Of a DNA stretch of 64,000 nucleotides, positions 45,500 through 57,468 are shown in pieces. Position 1 is the stretch's first letter. Each line of letters begins with the position of its first letter. The position numbers were made by a program, and so were the translations under genes. The stretch comes from Malaya genurostris (Eukaryota; Arthropoda; Insecta; Diptera; Culicidae), in NCBI RefSeq assembly GCF_030247185.1, contig NC_080570.1, forward strand, positions 128,270,650 to 128,334,649. The letters are read 5' to 3'. The notes below the pieces were generated by a model. That model was not told the DNA's origin and did no database searches. It worked only from the letters and a program-made list of their open reading frames with translations.

Positions 45500-45680
45500 G
45501 GGAAACACTGATTTAGGTAGTGAGAGACTGAGCAGTACTCAAGGGTTGAACGAACAAATAAACACCAAAGACATTTGAAGCAGTATACACCTGTGAAATT
45601 TTTAATCATCCTCATCACAAATCTTAAGTTGCGAGAAGCTTCCGAAACAATACACCACTCGGCGAAGCTCAGCAACAGTC
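45500..45680 (-). pseudogene. non-LTR RT C-terminal fragment
   Basis: ASRNLRFVMRMIKNFTGVYC then LFVRSTLEYCSVSHYLNQ parallels ASRCLGFVMRMAKYYTDVYC in the 5.7-kb LINE, so it is the same family, minus strand. Confidence 0.7.
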
Positions 45681-45684
45681 GTTA

Positions 45685-47400
45685 TAAAAATGCAAACGAT
45701 AGACGAGGGCCATCTAGTGAAAAGTATCCGTCATTGAAGTACAATAAAAATATGAAAGGCCCAAGATGGCTACCTTGCGGAGATTCGGACGATGCAATAA
45801 ACTCGTTGGAAACGTGATCACCAGTCTCCATTGCCAAACGGCGACCCATAACATACGAATGCAGCCATCGAAGGATGTTCGAACAGAATCGAAGTCTTTC
45901 CAGCTTAGCAATCTTGATATCGTGATTGATTTTAAAATTAGATCGGTGTCAGAAAAGCCTTTTCAAACAGTTTAAAAACTGCACTGTAAGGCTACGGTTG
46001 TTTTTTACATCTTTGCTGTTTCCATTATAAAAGATAACTCAGATTCCTTCCTCTGCTCGATTACATGTTTCCAAAAAGCCTTCGGATTGGATTTCAATTT
46101 TCGTTGTACATTTTTCTAGTAGTTGAAACGCTTGACGGTTTTCATGTATAATTGATTAGTCTGCATATAATGATTACGCAGGACATATCCTATAAGTTTA
46201 GAATACCGCTTTTGAAACTACGGCGATTGACATCATCATTGTCGGCAACTCCAATCCAATTCAACACCATTCCATACCGTTTAATTTAGCTTTAAAATAT
46301 TGATAACAGGAAAACATAATAGCAGTGATAAATATCGACTATCGATTCGCACAATCCTTACATTGATAAGTTGGATTACGTGTCCTGGTCAAGGCAGGTA
46401 TGTAATAAATAATGTATTTCATCGGAATTGACGAGTGCAAATACAGGTGCTTTGTACTAGGGAGAAAAATTTTCGTGATTTTTGCGACTGGTCAAACATG
46501 GTCGATCGGATATGCAAACAAAAGATATGATTTTGCAATCGGATTGTCACTCATGAATTGGTGTTGATTGAAGGTTTGAAGTGTACAGACCGGGGTATAT
46601 TTGTAGGATTGGTTGTAGGCCACATACAACAACCGAGATGCAACGAGCTTCTGGTCGCCGCTGGGATTTTTCACATAAAATACAGTGGTAAGTATTACAA
46701 AACGTTTACAGCGAACAGAATCTTTGTGTAATGTCAGTTGAATGATTTCCTGTATCGTTCAACTGTATTGTGTAAGAAATATATCTGTAACTGTAGCTAA
46801 AAAAATGAACGCAGAATATGGCTCGGGGACAACCCGGTGGGTATCGAAGTTATGAGCAGTAGGATAAAAAAAGCTTAGAACGTGTCCTCTCGGTATGTAC
46901 ATCAGTTCACATACACTTACTGAGCCAGACGGTAGGTATTTATTTTATTTTTCATTTAAAAACCTGAACGTGTGATACCGCTATACGACGAAAATGTAAA
47001 TGTTAACATAATAGTAAATTACTCGACCAATCAAATGATCTCATGTGAAAATGAAAAATATAGCGTGTTGGAACATCGTTTAGAAAAAATAACGCCATTT
47101 GTAATAACATTATGACAGATACAAAAGTCATATTCATTAGAATGCATGTTTTGAATTTCATCCGAAGTATTACTCATTCTCCGACCTGTTGTTACTTACA
47201 CTACGAAAGCGACCGCACAAAAGATTAACAAAAATCCGAACCCCTATCAATTCCAACTCTACTACCCAAACTTCGAACTCTTAAAAAAATCGATGTGACG
47301 TAATTAGCGAATGATGCCCTAGATGGGCTACAAAGGGGCAAATGGGAAACTTTTCACTCATTGAAAAAAAAAAAAATAGCTCACACTATTATCGGTTGGA
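45685..47400. other. no recognised feature
   Basis: AT-rich non-coding DNA. No transposon, RNA gene or coding frame that I can support. Confidence 0.35.
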
Positions 47401-47654
47401 CTACCACCGTTCTGGCATCGTATCGTTCCGTCCGAAAACGGAACACCGCCGTACGGGTTATCCCCAGCACAGCACAGCACAGACGACCCCTTATTTCCAA
47501 CATACAACGCGTACGATGTACGAAATTTGACAGACATCCCCGCTGATTCATTCTTCCGATCGTACGGGACTTTTTTGCTGTTGCTTATGTCGTAGCAAAC
47601 CAACGATTGAACCTTACTAGCAAAAATTTGAAAGTAACCTCAGCTTGTACTTAC

Positions 47655-48310
47655 GATTTTTGCTCCTTTGGAATTGCTCTCGAAGAACAATAACAGCGAT
47701 GATGAGCGATGGTTTCCGGTTCCGCAGCAGCAACCGATCGTTCACGGTGATTTATCAAAGGATGATTCTAACTGCAAACTTCTGTCGCTGATTTCTACAC
47801 GAGGACAATCTACCTATCGAGGAACTTCTGCTCAGTCTAGTACTTTACTTTTTCTTTTCTTCGGTTGTCGTTGTCGTCTTCTTTCTATGCGGAGCGCTGG
47901 TGGTTAGTAGACTGCTGATCCAAAAGGAGAACAAAATCTTTTTCCTATTTTCGAGATAAAAAAAGACTGTGGGTAGGGTCACGAGCTTTCCTCTTTCTAT
48001 GGATTTCCGCTCGGATATTTCTTTTTTTTCGGCACACGGCCAACAGGCACACGGGCGAGCAACTCCTGGACAGCGAATTCACACTCCCGATCCGGACTCA
48101 CTAAAATTCACCAAAATGTTCACACACTAGCTAGAATGGGAAATTTCAAGGCGCACTTTGATTTTTAATATAAACGGATGGAGAGCTATCACTTAGCACT
48201 ACCTACTCGGCCATTTTTGAAAAAACGAATGAGGAAAAATCTATGCATGAATGTGCGTGTCAGCACAGCCAGCAGCGCGGAGAAGCACAGCGACGTACGA
48301 ACAGAAACTG
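47655..48310 (-). other. probable non-coding first exon, candidate Trf2 5' UTR
   Basis: On the minus strand, from a TCAGTTT initiator-like word at 48,311 the sequence is a non-repetitive purine-rich leader (GTGTGTGAACATTTTGGTG, AGAAGACGACAACGACAACC, CAGCGACAGAAGTTTGCAG) ending AAAAATC|GTAAGTA, a consensus donor at 47,655. There are only short uORFs. Composition and the perfect donor suggest a 5' UTR exon. The next minus-strand host coding exon is Trf2, 33.5 kb away, with an acceptor ready at 14,196 or 13,780. Assignment to Trf2 is inference; the start site is not fixed. Confidence 0.5.
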
Positions 48311-48540
48311 AACACCGTCTTCTGTCGCGATTCATACCAGAGCAGGATTGAATCGGAACACAAAGTAGAGCGAAAGGGATCGAATGATTGGAACTTCACG
48401 CACCCATGCACAGCTGCTTCACGCACACATGCACTATTGTTTATTCTTTTTTTTTTGACAGCCGCGGGTTTTTGGCCGTCAAAGTTTGCGGTTTCGTTAA
48501 AACTCAAGATAGTTGAAAATAAAGCCAACTGTTGATAGAA
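48245..48540. promoter_or_regulatory. candidate promoter region
   Basis: Lies upstream of and across the start of the putative minus-strand first exon. It is GC-richer (cagcagcgcggagaagcac, gccgcgggtttttggccgtc), and a plus-strand transcript could start here too. No TATA box at a convincing distance. Confidence 0.35.
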
Positions 48541-48872
48541 TTTTTAAACTACTACACGCAGAAAAATCTCGATTGATTCAAACAACCCATTAAGAAAGTG
48601 GTTAGAACTTGTTTGAGCGTTTGTTGAACAACATAATGAAAGAAACACTTGTTCAGTTTGTTGGAACGGTTTGTTGTTGTATTCTTTCCACAAAAATCGG
48701 GTGTTTTTTTTTATATAAAAGGCCCAAGTATACACGACGCATTATAATTTTACATTATTTCAGTTTTCAAAATTCGCGTAAAATTTGATTAAATGCAGCG
48801 GAGTTGTACATGTTTTTACAATGTTATTATAAAGCGGAAAAGGGCGTTTATTAGAATTATTACTCTTATAGT

Positions 48873-50060
48873 TATTATCCGTTGTGCACTCGAAAAAAAA
48901 AACACCTTTAACCACCCGAATGGGTACCCGGGTACCCATTTTTTTAAATCGCTGTAAGTTGAGTATTTTTCAACCGATTGAAGTAATTTTAGCACTGTTG
49001 GATTCAGGAACTTAAGCTCTTTGGGATTGGTACCCATAAAGATGGACATGGTGCTCCTGGTTCCCAGGAACCCGGATATCCTAAATGAGTTCCGACATCG
49101 AGGCATTTATACACGGATTTCACGTATTTTTGTAATCTTATCTAAGAATTGCTATATGAAATCAAGTGCTATGCTGAGTTGTTATGTTTATATATTTCAG
49201 GGGGCATCCGTTATGTACGTAACATAAAATTTTGAATTTTTCTACCACTCCTTTCCCCCTTTGTCGAGCATTTCTCAATCTTTTCACCATGTATTGTCAC
49301 GTATTTTTGAAACCTCTCCCCCCTAAACGCGTGACGTACTTTATGTATGTTCCCTTATATACTTCACTTTCTTATCTTCAGTTTGAAAATTATTATGTAC
49401 TTCAGGCCTATTGCGAGGAGCACGCAATACAATTTTTAATTCTGGCAACAAACATTTCGAAACATCACGAAGTTACTTCCCAAACAGTTTCGTTCTCATT
49501 TATATTTCCTTTTTTTCGTTCTATGAGAGTAAGTCCAGAATAGGCCAACTACCCTTTAGATGACGTCATTTTTCTACAAAAGGTTCATTTTGGTACGGCC
49601 TTTCTCAAATAGCTGGTTTGGAAAAGTTTCAAATTAGTAAATGACATTTATGGTGGAAAACACAAGTGTCGGAACATTCTACGGAATTCCGGATTAACGG
49701 GAACCAGAAGAACCTACTACAGCAATATACACGGCCATCGAAAAGTGGATAAATTTCTGAATTTACCCGTACTGAAAAAATTCAAATCGGATGGAATTTG
49801 CCTTAGTTACAAGCATTTTTATTTGTGGGTACCCGGGTACCCATTCGGGTGTTTACGTAATAAAAAAAATTTGAGCCCCCCCATTCGACCCCCCTTACTG
49901 TAAAATGAAAAGTCAAAGCATGAGAAGTTATGGTCCAACTAGTTCTTGGAATTGACCGAATTGCAGAATCTTAGTTTAAACCTAACTCAGAAATTTCTTA
50001 TTTTGAAATTCGAAAAGGTACCCGGGTACCCATTCGAGTGCATAAGGGTTATTAAAGTTT
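48873..50060. mobile_element. nested DNA elements with GGTACCCGGGTACC palindromes at their ends
   Basis: Outer ends: left ttattatccgttgtgcactc, right (reverse complement) ttaataacccttatgcactc. Inner ends: left ctttaaccacccgaatgggt at 48,906, right (reverse complement) cgtaaacacccgaatgggta at 49,857. The 14-bp palindrome GGTACCCGGGTACC, within a 22-bp perfect palindrome at the left, occurs at about 48,923, 49,829 and 50,017. The interior has no intact transposase. Confidence 0.6.
49199..49353. mobile_element. 155-bp MITE
   Basis: Ends agggggcatccgttatgtac and (reverse complement of right) agggaacatacataaagtac form imperfect inverted repeats of about 25 bp. C-rich internal runs (cctttcccccttt, cctctcccccctaaacgcgtg). 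It sits inside the 48.9-50.06 kb element. Confidence 0.6.
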
Positions 50061-50529
50061 CGTTGCTCCAAAATATAGCATTGAATGTCGATATATAGCA
50101 CGGCGGAAGGTTGTTGTAAAATTATGCTCAGTTACATTTTGAATGCAAATTTAATGCACATTGCTTTAAAGTATGTAGGATTAGTGTAATTATACATCAA
50201 CAATGTAAAAATAGAGTTGTAAATGTGCAGTGATATAATGCATATGGTTACTTGGGGGGGAATGTGTTGTTATTCTACGCAAAGCAGAAATATTCTACAC
50301 GCATGTAGTGTTAATTTAAAAAAGAGTTATTAGAACCTTCCAAAACTCTCCTGTAAAACTAATCAGAAACAAATTCAAGGGAAAGCGGGTGTTGTATTCA
50401 TGTTTTTCTAAAACCAATTTACAAAAAAGCAAAACAAATTCAAAAATAAAACATCACGGCTATAGACCATTGTTTCTAGTGCTCCTCAACATCTCTACCT
50501 AGAAATAAGTACATATTTATAAGTATACA

Positions 50530-50912
50530 CACAGGCAAAATGAGCAGCGAAAATTATAAGGCAAATCTTATGAAGCATAAAAAATCACCAAAATCACCAT
50601 TTTAGAAGATTAATATTAAAAATATATCTCTAATATAAGATTCCTTACTTTGCAATATACATTTCATCGATCACTATTATAGTTTTCATACGAACAACTT
50701 ATGAATTTCACAGAATATGAGAAAAGTTATGTATATTAAAGAAATTTCACATACTGTTCCTAAAAATTTTGTATGAATTTCATAATGATTTTTATTGTCA
50801 TTCCAATTAACGTGATTTCATAAGGCGGTCGTATGATTCGATTACGATATTTTTGTGGCTAAAAACCATACGACATCATTATGAAATTCCATTTATTTTT
50901 CGTCTGAGTGTA
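50530..50912. mobile_element. possible MITE with CACWCAGRC ends
   Basis: Left ATACACACAGGCAAAATG, right (reverse complement) ATACACTCAGACGAAAAAT. The interior repeats TATGAATTTCATAATG-like words in both orientations. Non-coding. Confidence 0.45.
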
Positions 50913-50959
50913 TATGAAAAGTAGATAGTATTTCATTCATGGGTTAGCCAAATAGCAGA

Positions 50960-51065
50960 AACTTTACGTCTGCTTAGCGGTTCAAATTGAACTGCCGAGT
51001 TTTGCATAAAGCAGTTCAATTTGAACTGCTATGCACTGATGAGTCAAAGACGAAAGGTATACATA
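50960..51065. repeat. inverted-repeat motif (TTCAAATTGAACTGC family)
   Basis: gcggttcaaattgaactgcc and gcagttcaatttgaactgct lie about 20 bp apart; each is itself nearly palindromic. Related to 25,205. Confidence 0.6.
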
Positions 51066-51547
51066 TCAAGATAATTTTTGATTTCACTTTGTTCACAGAC
51101 TAACAGACATGACAGTATGAGTAAATTCTTTTAAAAATAATTTTTCGTGATGCACTAGTTCCACCTATATTGTACTGCGCGAACTATTTACTATCTGTAC
51201 ACCCCTTGTGTTATGTACAAGTTTTTTTACTAGTTGGTTTCCCCTCGTTTGTCAACACCGATCAGCTGCTTGCAGGGATGCCTGATTTCATCAACATATT
51301 TGAGAATGAATCGACACAATAAATTATTGGATTATTATCTACATTTAACTTTTTCGCGAAGATAACCATTTATTTGACTCAACGTTATTCATCAAGACAA
51401 TTTTTCATTGTGTTGGTAGTTTTCACCCGAAATTAAGTGGCGGCACACCAGAAGCAAGTAAATATTGTAACAAAACGGGTTCGATTTTGTATTCCGTTGG
51501 AGGATGAGAAGTAGGCACAATTATGTATATAGTTTTGGCAATATGTA

Positions 51548-52472
51548 AAGGGTGATTTTTTAAGAGCTTGAGAACTTTTTTAAACAATAAAACGCATAAA
51601 ATTTGCAAAATCTCATCGGTTCTTTATTTTAAACGTTAGATTGGTACATGACATTTACTTTTTGAAGATAATTTCATTTAAATGTTGACCGCGGCTGCGT
51701 CTTAGGTGGTCCATTCGGAAAGTCCAATTTTGGGCAACTTTTTCGAGCATTTCGGCCGGAATAGCCCGAATTTCTTCGGAAATGTTGTCTTCCAAAGCTG
51801 GAATAGTTACTGGCTTATTTCTGTAGACTTTAGACTTGACGTAGCCCCACAAAAAATAGTCTAAAGGCGTCAAATCGCATGATCTTGGTGGCCGACTTAC
51901 CGGTCCATTTCTTGAGATGAATTGTTCTCCGAAGTTTTCCCTCAAAATGGCCATAGAATCGCGAGCTGTGTGGCATGTAGCGCCATCTTGTCGAAACCAC
52001 ATGTCTACCAAGTTCAGTTCTTCCATTTTTGGCAACAAAAAGTTTGTTAGCATCGAACGATAGCGATCGCCATTCACTGTAACGTTGCGTCCAACAGCAT
52101 CTTTGAAAAAATACGGTCCAATGATTCCACCAGCGTACAAACCACACCAAACAGTGCATTTTTCGGGATGCATGGGCAGTTCTTGAACGGCTTCTGGTTG
52201 CTCTTCACTCCAAATGCGGCAATTTTGCTTATTTACGTAGCCATTCAACCAGAAATGAGCCTCATCGCTGAACAAAATTTGTCGATAAAAAAGCGGATTT
52301 TCCGAATGGACCACCTAAGACGCAGCCGCGGTCAACATTTAAATGAAATTATCTTCAAAAAGTAAATGTCATGTACCAATCTAACGTTTAAAATAAAGAA
52401 CCGATGAGATTTTGCAAATTTTATGCGTTTTATTGTTTAAAAAAGTTCTCAAGCTCTTAAAAAATCACCCTT
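51548..52472 (-). mobile_element. DD41D-type Tc1/mariner transposon with two 3' ends
   Basis: 925 bp flanked by TA on both sides (51,546-47 and 52,473-74). The 176 bp at 51,546-51,721 and at 52,299-52,474 are identical inverted repeats. They include not just the terminal repeat (AAGGGTGATTTTTTAAGAGC) but also the end of the transposase gene (FRMDHLRRSRGQHLNEIIFK). The central part carries the catalytic half of the transposase; the DNA-binding half is absent. Confidence 0.9.
51655..52314 (-). pseudogene. transposase C-terminal (catalytic) half
   Basis: 219 codons open to the stop. Motifs: ILFSDEAHFWLNGYVN (first Asp), MWFRQDGATCHTARDS (second), RPPRSCDLTPLDYFLWG (third); 41 residues lie between the second Asp and that of PLDYF, as in DD41D elements. 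All three acidic residues are kept and there is no stop, so the decay is recent. The first few codons (VVHSENP) come from the inverted copy of the gene's own end. The N-terminal paired-type DNA-binding domain is missing, so it cannot be an active transposase alone. Confidence 0.85.
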
Positions 52473-52479
52473 TATTAAA

Positions 52480-54650
52480 TCTGTATCCTGCATGAAATTC
52501 GCATGGACGTAGACAAATCAATACATTATAGGTAATTCTGTATGAATGGCAACTCTGTTGGTAAATGAAAAAAATAAACACAGTCTAGATGACAGACAGG
52601 ATGTTGTTGATAGGGTAACGTGGCGCCATCATGACACATGTGAGTACTGTCCCAAATAAAGGAATATTCGAAATGACCGTTAAAATGATTGAAGAATCTA
52701 ATTTGAGTGTCCTGTCTGTTAGTCTGTGCTTTGTTGTTGGCGACAGACATTTTTCCTTTAAAGCCTCTTGATATATGCTTCTCACAGAAGCCGCAAATAT
52801 TGTTCGCTAGCTTTGGTTTCCCACCTAATACGTTGTCCTTCCTTGGACCAACCAGGGGTTTCGCATGAGACTTATTTTGGAAAATTAAAGAACTTCTTCT
52901 TGACAGCAGTAAAATGCAATGATATTATTCAACGATATCTTAACTATATATACAGTTCTTTGTACCACTGATTGTAAATGTTGCGCAATATATACGCTTT
53001 TCTCTCTGTCCTGTGGCTACCGTTTCTAATTTTGCCTGCTTGTTTATAATTATTTACTTCATAGATTCTGGCGTGCCGCTCTAACCAATCCTGTGTGTTT
53101 GTATATTTCGGCCCTCATAGAAAGCGCAGTGGAAAGATTTGATTGCTCCAAGTGTGGAATTTTCCTATATTTGACCCTATATCTGCTTGAAGTCGTGCAA
53201 AAATATCATAAATTTATACCTGCTATACCCTAGCATTACTCCCGATTGAGTAACGGTTTATTTTTGTTAATTATTTTTCTAACGCTACACCGACGACACG
53301 ACCTGACACTCCGAAGAAAAGTCGACATTAAAAGTGTTCGTAAACGATTTACTACCGGTTACCATAAATTGAGTGACTTACTAATGTAAAAAAATCATCT
53401 TTTGAGCAACACTGTTCTAGTTGCTACGAACTAGTTACCAAGTGACCAGTGTTAAAATAAACAAACAGTCTATAAATGTATCGGAATCGTGATTTTGGAT
53501 GTCTGACCTTTTCGCAATTTCAGAGTTAAGAAAAAGAAGTAAATCCAGAGAACACTGTGAGAGTTCCTAATAAAAAGACTGTTATTTCTATCCAGGAATA
53601 TGTCATCATTGTAAAGAACACCCAGACATCAATAATGACGTACTTCCAATAATGTATTGAGGAAGATGGGTCATCCTAAAACCCCATTAATGGAGTTGTA
53701 GTATCAACCCAATATCACAGTCTGTGATGCAACAGGCTAGACTTCAAGAGCACTAATTGACTCTTAGCGTGAAATCGGATTATCTACGAACATTTACAGC
53801 TTATGGATAATTTGATGCTATAAAATCACTTGCGAATATGTTTATTTTGTACAATATATTTTAATTAATACATAGGAATAACTCATTTCAGATTTTTGTA
53901 CTCAAATTAGTCTCTTGTTAGTTGGTGGCCAACTCGGTTTCCGGTTCCGAAAGCATTGGAAGTATTGTTCGAAAAACTCCACATACAAATTGAATCGATA
54001 TCTCATGTAAACGATAATAAGCAAGAAATCGGTGTAATGGATATGATTTGTTTGGTTTTTGTTTTTTTATGTAATTAACTCATTCTACTGTGCTAATATT
54101 TGTCTTGTAATAACATTCGATAGTAGGCTTTCTGTTTTTATTCTCTCAGATAATTTTCGGAATCTTCCGTCATGGATAGGAGAGCTTTATTCCAGATGTT
54201 TCAATCATTCGGGCTTGCTCTTTACTAATCATGAACTGTTATATTCCGTTAATTCAACACTTTAGCTATAGTGAAATAGATCGGATTTTTATATCGACAT
54301 ATATTGTTTTTTTTTCTTGTTTTTCTTTAGACTCAATTGACTAAGACCAAAATTCATCATTTGTTATGTTTACATTCTAAAATCTGTTTAAAACCAGTAA
54401 CCAAGGTTATGGTAACTGTTATTCAAAATCAATAATTTATCAACTTGTGCTGCCAGTTTCAATAGTTTTTATAGAGATTTCGTTTTGACATTTCCAGTTA
54501 CTGAGGGGTAGTTAAATTTGCGATACAGTTTCGATAGGCGAGTGGCAGATCGTGTCGCCGGCTACACTGTCTAGACCCACTCTCCGGGTCGTCGGATGGA
54601 ATCTCTGATTTGATTTGATTGTTAAAGTGGTCTGTAACTGTAACTGGTCT
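52480..54650. other. no gene recognised
   Basis: AT-rich. 52,590-52,750 contains ATGACAGACAGGATG and TGTCCTGTCTGTTAGTC in opposite sense (a possible small inverted-repeat element). Otherwise no feature that I can support. Confidence 0.35.
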
Positions 54651-55165
54651 GTCTTATTTCACGAAATATTCAAATCGAGGCTCTAGTTTAAAACATTTTG
54701 CTTGAATATTTCATCTGTTTTTCAAAGAAAGGCGAATCTTACAAAAGTAAACAAATCGAGTTTCTCTCACCTACCAATAAATTCTCCAAAATCCTACAAA
54801 TGTTTACGAAAGTTTCGCCCTCCGTGTTCCATGCAAACAAACAGGGCGATACTTCAATTCCTAGTAAGGAAGGGTGAAACTATTTGTTTTCTTTATTTTT
54901 TTATGGTTTCCGAACGTTTTACTACTGGAAATAATAAATGAGACGATAAAATTACCCGAATATTTATCTTAGTCACGAAAACCAACTAATTTCACAAAAA
55001 ATGCGCAAGGGCGTAACTTCATCATTACACAGGAAGCATAAAAGTAAACAAATCGAAAAAGGGCGAAACTCTTTTTATGTTGATTTATTCAGTAGATATA
55101 GAAGGAAAGTGGTAAAATTCGCATATTATTTAAAGATAAACGAACATGATTTCTAAATACGATTT

Positions 55166-56231
55166 GAAACCAAAGTCGAAACATTCATCGATGTTTTTCT
55201 CCATTTGCTGTCAATGTTAGATTCGCCGTTCTTTGAAAAACAGCTAATTTGATATCTCGGGATAACTCGATAGTTCCACGACAAAAGGGCCTAACTGCAA
55301 ATGAGAGCCTCTCTTTGTTTACTTTCTCTTTTGATTATTACGAAGCCATTATTGCAAATTTCGAATGTTTCCAATAAAAATCGAAAGCTTGTAGTTTTAC
55401 CTTGAAAGTCTTGCGAAGAGTTAAGCGTCAAATATAAAATCAGTTCGGTAAATCGTTAAAGAAAAAGTAAACAAAGAGAAACTGTCATTTGCAGTTAGAC
55501 CAAATACAAATAATAATACCCCTAAGTCCCATACAAACGAACCGCCAATGTTTGGTTCACAGCCTGAACAAGTAAACCTAGCAAATTACTCCCTTTCATT
55601 GCGTTAGTTTGAAAATGTGGAAGGAGATCGTTTCTGGCAACGCTTTATGCTAGTTGCTACGGTGCAAAACAAACATGAATTAAACTGCAATAATCAGTCT
55701 AAATATCACCGGCACTAGCACAAAAAATGAAAAATGAACACAAACACCTACGAATCTACAAATATCAATACAGCTAGTAGTATATTCATGGTGGCTTAAC
55801 CATTCTAGACTATTGTTTAACTTACATTTTGCTTGTGATCTTGATTATCAGATAAAAACTGTTTGTTTATTTATTTTTCACTATAATAAACAGTAACTAT
55901 GGTGAACTTGTTCTTACCCTTCAGTGTTGCTAGTTTTATAGAAAACTCGTTAAAGTACATTGTCACTCTGACAGTGTATCATGACAGTGTACCGCACGAT
56001 GCAAAATGTGTCCTTGAAAATTTGTCGAAGTATTCCGTATTATAATTTGTATTTGGTTAGACCCCTTTGTCGTGGGACGGTCGAACTAATCGTTTTGTTG
56101 TCTTAAACAATCACGATTTTTCTGCGCGTAACGCTATCAACACTTGATCTCAGCTGTTTTTCAAAGAAGGGCGAGTCTAACATTGACAGCAAATGGAGAA
56201 AATAGCGATGAGTGTTCCGAATTTGGTTTCG
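55166..56231. mobile_element. inverted-repeat element with a nested hairpin element
   Basis: Arms of about 80 bp (55,166-55,246 and 56,152-56,231) match at nearly nine positions in ten, sharing TCTCCATTTGCTGTCAATGT and CTTTGAAAAACAGCT. Inside, a second inverted pair (55,290-55,333 and 55,459-55,501: CTAACTGCAAATGA, CTCTTTGTTTACTTT) forms a shorter element. The words CGACAAA-GGG-CTAAC recur near both. Related AAAGTAAACAAA and AGGGCGWAACT words are scattered at 54.7-55.1 kb. Non-coding. Confidence 0.65.
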
Positions 56232-56745
56232 ATTGAAGGATCCAACAAACTCTTCCGCGATCGCTGCGCTGCTCGAGTGGCGAGCTTTGAACGATGGTGA
56301 TGATTTTCGGATTTTGCTTGAAGATTCGAAAAAAATGCCGGGTTTTTTTCTTATGAATCGAATACTAACATACCAAAACGCTTAAAAATTTGGTAAAAAA
56401 ATCGATCATTAATGATTCAGTAACTTTCCGTGGTATGTTTGTTTGATATTTATGGAGAAATCGTAAGATGAAATATCAAATTCGAAGAAGTGAGGTTGGG
56501 TACTGTTTTCATACCTGGGACATTCTTTGTTTTCATGGTTGAATTTTGAGATTATTTGATATATTAAGATCAAAAGTTGTATTCCAAATTTGAAAAGAAT
56601 CGGTTCCAGTAGATTCTGCAGGATCGTGTTCACGGACTTCGAAAAATTGGTTTACAGAAAAACGCGTCTAATTTTTTTTCTCAAAAAGTCAACTGAGAAA
56701 TTTGGGCACACACAAAACCAACCAGACCCGATGCGAGTCCATGCC

Positions 56746-56809
56746 CGTTTTTTTTTACATTTTTTGTAGTTTAACATGGATTTAAACTACAAAAAATGTA
56801 AAAAAAACG
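56746..56809. repeat. strong hairpin, about 28-bp arms
   Basis: Left arm CG-T9-ACATTTTTTGTAGTTTAA, loop CATGGAT, right arm its complement with one A/T fewer in the homopolymer. Such symmetry is typical of a tiny MITE or snap-back sequence; a precursor RNA is possible but unproven. Confidence 0.75.
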
Positions 56810-57370
56810 ATTTTTAAAAACTTTTTCTTCCATTTCTACTGATTTGTAATTAAAAATTTTCCTGCGGATTTCACAGCTGAAAGTATCTCAAAACCAGCAG
56901 CGCCTTCACATTTCGTCTGAGCGTCATTGTGCAATAATTGGCCTTCTAACGAAAGGTCGACAAGTAGATTTTCGCTTTCGGAATGGCCTACAAATTGATA
57001 ATGTTGATTTTTGTTGCTGTCTCTACTGAAATATTAGGACTGCTCGTTTGTTCCATCCAGTAGTTGTTTTAACCTTTAATTTCGATTACGAAAATTGGTT
57101 ACATAACCTCGCTTAGTATCAATATCTAAATATACTTCAGTATTAAATAATTTTATGGTTTACTTTTCACGCAAAAGTTCTACGAATGAGAAAGTTTTGT
57201 CCATTCAGATAGATTGTTCAAGAAAATATTGCATTGTTTGTAATTATTTTTTCACAATTGATATATTCCTATATATTGTTCTATGTGATAATTTGCTAAC
57301 ATCATCGTTTTCGTTAGATTTATTTCCATACAGTTGACGAGAAATTAATAATAAACACGTTTGATTTTTA

Positions 57371-57468
57371 TTCAGTGAATGACGAAACGCAAAATAATGC
57401 GTTCGCCATTTAGTTCGTTTCGTCAAATTGATGTCAATAAACAATTTGACATTCACTGTCAATACATT
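57371..57468 (+). promoter_or_regulatory. candidate BTBD9 promoter and first non-coding exon
   Basis: TTATTCAGTGAATG holds an initiator-like TCAGTG at 57,371. About 95 nt later ACATT|GTAAGA is a good donor (57,469). TTTGACA/TGTCAA words cluster at 57,425-57,465. Spliced to the acceptor at 58,099 this would make a 5' UTR. Inference from signals only. Confidence 0.3.

Noticed and set aside
48241..48535. 95-codon frames on both strands at 48.3 kb
   Set aside because: They overlap each other in antisense and fall in promoter-like or UTR-like DNA; neither has a recognisable domain.
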